A program made the position numbers and the translations under genes. The notes under the pieces were generated by a model. It ran no database searches, was not told the origin of the DNA, and worked only from the letters and a program-made list of their open reading frames with translations. This document shows positions 6,710 to 11,748 of a stretch of DNA of 11,748 bases, piece after piece (within the stretch, counting starts at the first letter, position 1; every line of letters begins with the position of its first letter). This stretch comes from JAFDVL01 sp043736395 (GTDB taxonomy: Bacteria > Acidobacteriota > Blastocatellia > RBC074): the NCBI GenBank assembly GCA_043736395.1, contig JAYTCQ010000366.1, positions 1 through 11,748 of the forward strand. The letters are read 5' to 3'.

Positions 6710-6723
6710 TTGATTTTGGTCAA
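6710..6723 (-). promoter_or_regulatory. FNR/FixK-type (Crp-Fnr family) operator upstream of the cbb3 operon
   Basis: The minus strand reads TTGACCAAAATCAA, matching the Fnr/Anr/FixK consensus TTGAY-N4-RTCAA at every specified position. It is centred about 41 bases before the ccoS ATG. In many bacteria cbb3 operons are activated by FNR-family regulators when oxygen falls, through such boxes. No convincing -10 can be placed at the expected distance: a CACTAT at about 6690-6695 is too close to the box for the usual class II spacing. The transcription start is therefore unresolved. Nothing else is recognisable in the rest of the gap (6676-6901), and no clear terminator for the protease unit is seen there. 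Confidence 0.8.
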
Positions 6724-6901
6724 GAAACAGATAACGAGCGAGAAAAGGTTCCTCACGGATGATTTAGCATTTTTCGTGCCTTAGGGAATCAAAGGCAAAA
6801 GGATGGAAATAGTTACTGTAGCTGTGTATTTTTTCGCAATTTAGCTGGGAGAAGATGTGAGGTAGGTGAAAATTCCTCAATAGCAAATCTTCGTATGATT
6901 G

Positions 6902-9706
6902 TTAGACAGCAATCTTTAATCCACTTGCGGATAAGACAAGGGCAAAATCTTGTGCTTCAATAATTCTCTTGGCAATCACTTTGACTTTCCATTGGCCGTG
7001 AACAGTTTCAACAACAACGCCCTCAACGTTATTAACGTCATCAGACTTACCAGTGTCACCAAAATCATTCCCGTAGTAAACTTTTCCATTTGGATCAGTG
7101 ACTTCGAGGTTTAAGTTATTCATCAGCACGCCGCCTGAGTCGGGAAGATCAGTGTAAACCAGAGTAGCACGGAACTCAGATTTTTCTTCTTCGACTTCTA
7201 CTGAATATTCCATTGAATCTCCTTGATCTAGCGGCTTTTCTTCGTCAATGAAAAATACTTGCGTTGGCGCAATAGGGGATAAAATGTTAGGGAGATAAAT
7301 TCTTCCCCACCCTTGTTCATTATCTGCATAAGGCGTTGACTCAGGATGTGGATAATAATAAGGGAAATGCTTGGCACAATGGATCAGTGCTGCTTTAAGC
7401 AATGCCGCACTTGGATTCGAGATTCGCCGTTGTTCACGAAGATACTGACGAACTAACAAGGCTGCACCCGCCACCAATGGAGTAGCCATAGATGTACCAG
7501 TCATATAAACATAGTGGTTTGGAGCTTCATGGTAAACGTCAAAAGGTTCTGGGGGATTAACAGCTTGCGATGATCTGGCGGAAAGGATAAACGTTCCAGG
7601 CGCAACGACATCAGGCTTGCGACGCCCTGACATATCCAGCAAAGAATGGGTAGCCCATGTAGGCCCACGACTGCTAAATGGAGCAATGTGATCAACCGAA
7701 TCTGTCATCCCATCTGAATTAATTGGACTATGGCAAAAAATTGAGGGTTTCCAGGTTCCATAGTTAACTCGGATGTTGGGTCGGTCATTTTCACATGCCC
7801 CAACTGTCAGGCAATTCTTAGCTACTCCAGGTATGCTGACATTTCGTTGCGAAATTTCCCCACCATGATATTGTTGCCTAGCATCATTTCCCGCCGCAAA
7901 CACTACCAGAAAATCCTTATGATTCCAGATAAACTCATCTACTTGTTCAGCCCTTGACGCAAAAAAGACGCTACCTGTCACTTTCCAGGAATTTGAATGG
8001 ACACGCGCACCTTGTTCGTAAGCTGTCTCAAATAAGGTAGTTATATCAGGAACAGGGGCATCGTTTCGTACCCCTGATTGAAAAAAAAGCTCTGCTTCTG
8101 GCGCTGCCCCTTTGACAGAAAGGTTCATTAGGCTTGCATGAGACCCATCTCCTAATGCAATACCGGCGACATGGGTTCCGTGTCCGTCCTCGTCAACAAC
8201 TGGTAATCCTGAACGATGAGGTTGGATAGCTTTGACGCGACCCTGAAAATCGGGGTGTCCATTGTCCAGCCCTGTGTCCGCAATCGCTAATATCTCTCCT
8301 TTTCCTGTTAGATTCAGTATTGGCTCGTTAACCCCACTAGCTTGAATACCAATCACTTCGCATGCCGCACTACTAAGCAATGACACTTTTAATTCTTCTT
8401 CCAGATAACGCAGGCCGACTTGTCGAACCAGTACATCAAGAGCATATTCAGAATTAACAACCTCGGAAATATTAACAATTAAATCCCTATTGCCCACCTT
8501 CTCTACAATGTCGATCCCCTGACTGCGCCACACCGCATCCGCCAAGTCACGGTCTTGGGTTGTAAAGAAGCTCGCGTAAAAAGTATTAGGGATAACGGCA
8601 GGTTCGTCTTGTTCCGAACTGGTTGACACAGCCTCTTGATCAAGTTGGTTGGATAGGGAGGGGTAGCGGTTCAAATTCACACGGATACTTGGTTGAAAAG
8701 GCTTTACCCAAAGCACAGGCAAGTCCTCAACACTTTCCATTACATTCTTATTCGGAATTTCAACAATATAATCGGGGTAATCCGTCCCGCCCAGCGGCTG
8801 CAAGATTTTTGCCCCAGCCTCCTCCAATTGTTTTTTTACAAGACTTCTTTTAGAAGGAAGGAACCGTACTATGTAATCACGCATGGGCATTTGCATTCTC
8901 TCCAATATAGGCATCGGGGAAAAGAATATGGAGGGTATCGCAGGTTGCAGCATTTCTACAGCATATTTTTGCCTTAACGTGGAAATTGTGTTTTCTGGGG
9001 CTGAAATAATTGAAAATGCGGGATAGCTTTCTATTATTACTGCCTCCGGCGGGCACCCATCGAAAGTCGCTGATAGACCATAAACCCGATAGAAATTTAG
9101 GCTAATATTTTCTCCTCCCTGGATCCCCAGTCGCACCTTCCGCGATTTTAGTTTTTCAATTATTTTACGCTCAGTAATTCGGAGTGCCGCTTCATCAATC
9201 CAATCATGAATCTGCTCGGAATCGAAAGGAAGTTTTCTCTTTACCTCGTGAATTAAGGTAAGCTCTTTTTCGCCTCCTTGCTCAATCATCCATCCAAGTG
9301 TAGCTTCAAAGTCAGACTGATCTATTGGGTTAAGTAAATGAAGGTGTCTTATTGTTCGAGTCGCTGTAGCTCGTAATTCGAGTAAAGTTTGCTCTAAATC
9401 TCTGCCCCTTTCCGTGCTTCCTAGAATTGGAGATAATGAAAGCCTATCAATTAACTCCCTTTTGTAATCTGCCAAGATTAGTTGATAACTTCGATGATAT
9501 TCCTCTTGTCTTTCAAAGGGGATAAATTCTAGTATTTTGTCATATACAACCTTTTGACTATCAATAATAGTGTTAAGTGAATCAGTTAAATAGGCTGCTC
9601 CTGATAAAATCGGCTTTATTTTTAGCTCGTACTCGACACGCTTTTCGGGAGCTATGAAATCATCCGTGTTTTCAATTAAACGAGCTAATGCTGTGCCTTG
9701 ATTCAT
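6902..9706 (-). CDS. Large intracellular subtilisin-family (S8) serine protease, KP-43-like catalytic and C-terminal domains
   Basis: The 934-residue protein has no signal peptide or membrane segment, so it is probably cytoplasmic. Residues 1-190 are mostly helical and charged, with no domain I recognise. Two or three stretches (about 203-256, 276-344 and 375-440) look like small alpha/beta subtilisin propeptide (I9-type) modules; the middle one is the clearest. The catalytic domain (about 465-800) shows Asp477 in AIADTGLD, His509 in DGHGTHVAG, oxyanion Asn607 in FAAGND and Ser739 in GTSMATP, so the triad is complete. Residues 815-932 resemble the C-terminal beta domain of KP-43-type subtilases (LVYTDLP, NNLNLEVTDPNG, YGNDF, NNVEGV). 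An AAGGA Shine-Dalgarno lies 9 bases before the ATG. It follows the receiver gene by 44 bases, suggesting the protease is the output of the upstream kinase. Substrates are unknown. Confidence 0.93.
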   Translation of the reverse strand: MNQGTALARLIENTDDFIAPEKRVEYELKIKPILSGAAYLTDSLNTIIDSQKVVYDKILEFIPFERQEEYHRSYQLILADYKRELIDRLSLSPILGSTERGRDLEQTLLELRATATRTIRHLHLLNPIDQSDFEATLGWMIEQGGEKELTLIHEVKRKLPFDSEQIHDWIDEAALRITERKIIEKLKSRKVRLGIQGGENISLNFYRVYGLSATFDGCPPEAVIIESYPAFSIISAPENTISTLRQKYAVEMLQPAIPSIFFSPMPILERMQMPMRDYIVRFLPSKRSLVKKQLEEAGAKILQPLGGTDYPDYIVEIPNKNVMESVEDLPVLWVKPFQPSIRVNLNRYPSLSNQLDQEAVSTSSEQDEPAVIPNTFYASFFTTQDRDLADAVWRSQGIDIVEKVGNRDLIVNISEVVNSEYALDVLVRQVGLRYLEEELKVSLLSSAACEVIGIQASGVNEPILNLTGKGEILAIADTGLDNGHPDFQGRVKAIQPHRSGLPVVDEDGHGTHVAGIALGDGSHASLMNLSVKGAAPEAELFFQSGVRNDAPVPDITTLFETAYEQGARVHSNSWKVTGSVFFASRAEQVDEFIWNHKDFLVVFAAGNDARQQYHGGEISQRNVSIPGVAKNCLTVGACENDRPNIRVNYGTWKPSIFCHSPINSDGMTDSVDHIAPFSSRGPTWATHSLLDMSGRRKPDVVAPGTFILSARSSQAVNPPEPFDVYHEAPNHYVYMTGTSMATPLVAGAALLVRQYLREQRRISNPSAALLKAALIHCAKHFPYYYPHPESTPYADNEQGWGRIYLPNILSPIAPTQVFFIDEEKPLDQGDSMEYSVEVEEEKSEFRATLVYTDLPDSGGVLMNNLNLEVTDPNGKVYYGNDFGDTGKSDDVNNVEGVVVETVHGQWKVKVIAKRIIEAQDFALVLSASGLKIAV

Positions 9707-9750
9707 GTGATTTATTCCTTAACTAGCTGATAATGATTAGGGGAAAATAG

Positions 9751-10173
9751 CTAAAGTACTTCCGTAGGTGATTTTTTCAGGAGACTCTTAACTTTTTCAG
9801 GGAGGGAAAAAGCCAATTCATCCTCTTTCCTCAAAAACAAGCAAAGTGGTTGCTGAGTAAAGTACGAAATAACTCGCTCTTCTGATACGTTCGAAAAGAC
9901 GATAACGGGCAGATAGGGGTTCCTTTCTCGAATTTTCTTAAACAGCGCAAGTCCTGTCCTGAGTCCGCCTTTAGTATCCTCGTCTTTAAGTAGTATTCCG
10001 GGAGGCATCATAATATCCATAATAACCAAGATGATTTGTACTTCACTATGCACGAGATATTCCCAAGCTTCGTCTATATTTGTTTTCAAGGTGACTTGGT
10101 ATTGATATTCAGACAGCTCTAGTCCTAGCTTAAAACTATCCATTTCGTCTTCATCGTCAATAAATAGAATCAT
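9751..10173 (-). CDS. Stand-alone response-regulator receiver protein
   Basis: The 140-residue product is one receiver domain without a DNA-binding or enzymatic output domain. Acidic residues Asp6-Asp7 (LFIDDED), the phospho-acceptor Asp53 in VIMDIMMP, Ser94 in VFSNVS and Lys116 in LFLRKED occupy the expected positions, so phosphorylation should be possible. The loop after Asp53 is longer than usual (PPGILLKDEDTKGG, residues 57-70), a variant that may mark a subfamily. Its ATG overlaps the kinase stop as ATGA, with a GGAGG Shine-Dalgarno close to the start. It probably receives phosphate from the upstream kinase and acts by protein contact, perhaps on the protease encoded next; the partner is inference. 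Confidence 0.9.
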   Translation of the reverse strand: MILFIDDEDEMDSFKLGLELSEYQYQVTLKTNIDEAWEYLVHSEVQIILVIMDIMMPPGILLKDEDTKGGLRTGLALFKKIRERNPYLPVIVFSNVSEERVISYFTQQPLCLFLRKEDELAFSLPEKVKSLLKKSPTEVL

Positions 10174-11748
10174 TGCCTCCCCCTGGTAGGACGCTTGGGT
10201 AAGATCATTAAAAATTCCGTAGGTTGTCGTTTATTTCCTAATCTAAGGTCTCCCCCCAGCTCTTGCATTATTCTGCGAGCACTTGTTAAGCCAAAACCTG
10301 AGCCAATAACACCACTTCGCATCGCTTGAGGTGTTCGGGTTCCTTCTTCAAAGATTTTCTCTTCAAACCCATCATCAACACCGATTCCCCAATCCGAAAA
10401 TTTAATTATGAAGTCAAATTTTTTCACCTCAACTTCTATGTGAAGTTTGAAGTCGCTTGGATTACGTTTTGCGTATTTAATTGAATTTGTAAATAAGTTA
10501 TAGACAACTTGATTTAATTTCCCTTTGTCTACTGTAACAATAACTTTCGATATATCACTTGAATTATATTCTATCTTAGACAAAGGGATACCTTTCCTCC
10601 TAATAACCGGACGTACAATTTGATTTATAGTTTTGATGATAATGTCGCGGAAAACATTAGTTACCTCTGACTTAGAAATTTGCTCTCGTAACCCCAGCTC
10701 GTGTGAGACCATACCAATCTGGTAAAACAAAATCTCGCAATCTGCTAAAATATCTTCAAATTTTGTATCTATGATATAAGGGCTCAATCTAACACTGGCT
10801 TCTTTTAATAAGCTTGTATGGCTTTTAATGCCAACAACAGGCGACTTTAGCTCATGCGTGATTTGATCAACTCTCAAACCTGATTTTTCACGCTCAACGA
10901 TTTGACTAATATGGTTAACTAAATTTTTTAATACCTGTATATCTCGCTCATAAATGAATTTCTGGTATTTATTTTTGTAACCGGCGACAACAGTACCAAT
11001 AATTCGATTTCCTTGAGACATGAGCATTGGAACAAAAACACGTATTAGGTCTTTATGAACATATTTATCATACAGATAAGGATTAAATCTATTGTCTTCT
11101 TGAAGCACTTCAATTTTACCTGATTTGACTATGTGAGCCTGAATATCATTACCATCCAGTGCATGCACGGCGTCTTTTTTAAATGTATCTTTTTGAGACT
11201 CAGGTATACCTTCTATAAACTCGCACTTTATGCAATGTTGCTCAGGGACGATTACCGACACATTTACATACTCAAATCCTAGAGCAGCTTTAATCTCATC
11301 TAAAACTACTTTAATAGCATGGTTGTAATTTTTTGTTATGGCCAGTTTCTCACTGAACTGACGAAGTCTGGCAAGCTTGTCATCATATTCGAGATTCTCA
11401 ATGATAATCCCTGCATAGCTGGCAAGCGACTGCAAACATTCTTGATCGGCTTCAGTAAAAGCCGCGATTTCAGGGCTTTCAATATTTAACACGCCTATAG
11501 GTTTCGTCCCAAATTTCACTTCTTGCCCTTCTCTTACCAAAGCTTTACGAACCAAGATAGGAACCGCCAGCTCCGAACGCATCTGCTTGAAAAACTTTAC
11601 ATAGATAGTTTTCCACTCCGCACCTGTTATATCGTCTATATCACTGGTTACATCGTCTATTTTGATAGGAACTTCTCGACTAAGAGCTAAACCAATAACT
11701 CCTCGCCCTATTTCAAGGCTAGAAGTAGTTGAACCTCCATCGTCGTTT
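10170..11748 (-). CDS. GAF-domain sensor histidine kinase, 5' end beyond the window
   Basis: The frame stays open to the right edge, so the true start is outside. The 55 codons before the first in-window ATG (11582) read clearly as GAF domain, including LEIGRGVIGLALSREVPI, so that ATG is not the start. Counting from Met at 11582: the first GAF domain ends near residue 63 (GTKPIGVLNIESPE, then a helix); a second GAF-like domain spans about 85-230; the dimerisation/phosphoacceptor region has His243 in ITHELKSPVVGI; and the ATPase domain shows the N box (NLFTNSIKYA, 362-371), DWGIGVDD (397-404) and GSGFGLTSARRI (427-438). No membrane segment is visible, so it is probably a soluble sensor of a cytosolic signal. 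GAF2 contains a CIKC pair (Cys117, Cys120). It overlaps the receiver gene by 4 bases. Confidence 0.93.
   Translation of the reverse strand, partial: NDDGGSTTSSLEIGRGVIGLALSREVPIKIDDVTSDIDDITGAEWKTIYVKFFKQMRSELAVPILVRKALVREGQEVKFGTKPIGVLNIESPEIAAFTEADQECLQSLASYAGIIIENLEYDDKLARLRQFSEKLAITKNYNHAIKVVLDEIKAALGFEYVNVSVIVPEQHCIKCEFIEGIPESQKDTFKKDAVHALDGNDIQAHIVKSGKIEVLQEDNRFNPYLYDKYVHKDLIRVFVPMLMSQGNRIIGTVVAGYKNKYQKFIYERDIQVLKNLVNHISQIVEREKSGLRVDQITHELKSPVVGIKSHTSLLKEASVRLSPYIIDTKFEDILADCEILFYQIGMVSHELGLREQISKSEVTNVFRDIIIKTINQIVRPVIRRKGIPLSKIEYNSSDISKVIVTVDKGKLNQVVYNLFTNSIKYAKRNPSDFKLHIEVEVKKFDFIIKFSDWGIGVDDGFEEKIFEEGTRTPQAMRSGVIGSGFGLTSARRIMQELGGDLRLGNKRQPTEFLMILPKRPTRGRQ

Noticed and set aside
6676..6901. 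Terminator for the protease unit
   Set aside because: Only 4-5 bp stems were found, with no following T tract, so a terminator cannot be supported.
11580..11582. ATG at 11582 as the true start of the histidine kinase
   Set aside because: The same frame continues upstream to the window edge with recognisable GAF domain sequence, so the gene is cut by the window.

Overview
Every gene I can support lies on the minus strand, so transcription runs from high to low coordinates. The window holds two units. A respiratory operon for a cbb3-type cytochrome c oxidase and its assembly factors occupies about 18-6675. A signalling/protease cassette occupies about 6902-11748, and its first gene runs off the right edge of the window.

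The respiratory operon reads ccoS, a fused ccoN-ccoO, a small predicted periplasmic helical protein, ccoQ, a one-haem ccoP, ccoG, fixH and a TauE/SafE-family membrane protein. A near-perfect FNR/FixK-type box (TTGACCAAAATCAA on the minus strand) lies just upstream of ccoS, as expected for an oxidase made at low oxygen. CcoNO and CcoP form the catalytic and electron-entry parts and CcoQ is the small accessory subunit. CcoS, CcoG, FixH and probably the SafE-like protein serve copper and haem delivery. The copper ATPase CcoI, a usual partner, is not in the window.

The second unit reads GAF-containing histidine kinase (5' end missing), stand-alone receiver (4-base ATGA overlap with the kinase gene), and a 934-residue subtilisin-family (S8) protease with no signal peptide. 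The protease has a helical N-terminal region, apparent inhibitor-like modules, an intact Asp/His/Ser triad and a KP-43-like C-terminal beta domain. The arrangement suggests an intracellular protease controlled by phosphorelay, and it is the best candidate here for an undescribed system.

Two intergenic spots (about 763-808 and 3710-3817) carry structured elements built the same way from different sequences: two 7-base units on the left facing three or four inverted 7-base units on the right. A 9-base tandem repeat sits beside the first. A perfect three-copy 7-base repeat lies inside the fixH coding sequence.

Organism: a bacterium of moderate GC. The fused CcoNO, short CcoP and the order ccoS-NO-Q-P-G-fixH-safE recall Bacteroidota and some Acidobacteriota rather than Proteobacteria. 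Several clear Shine-Dalgarno sequences (AGGAG, GGAGG) argue mildly against typical Bacteroidota. This placement is inference only.
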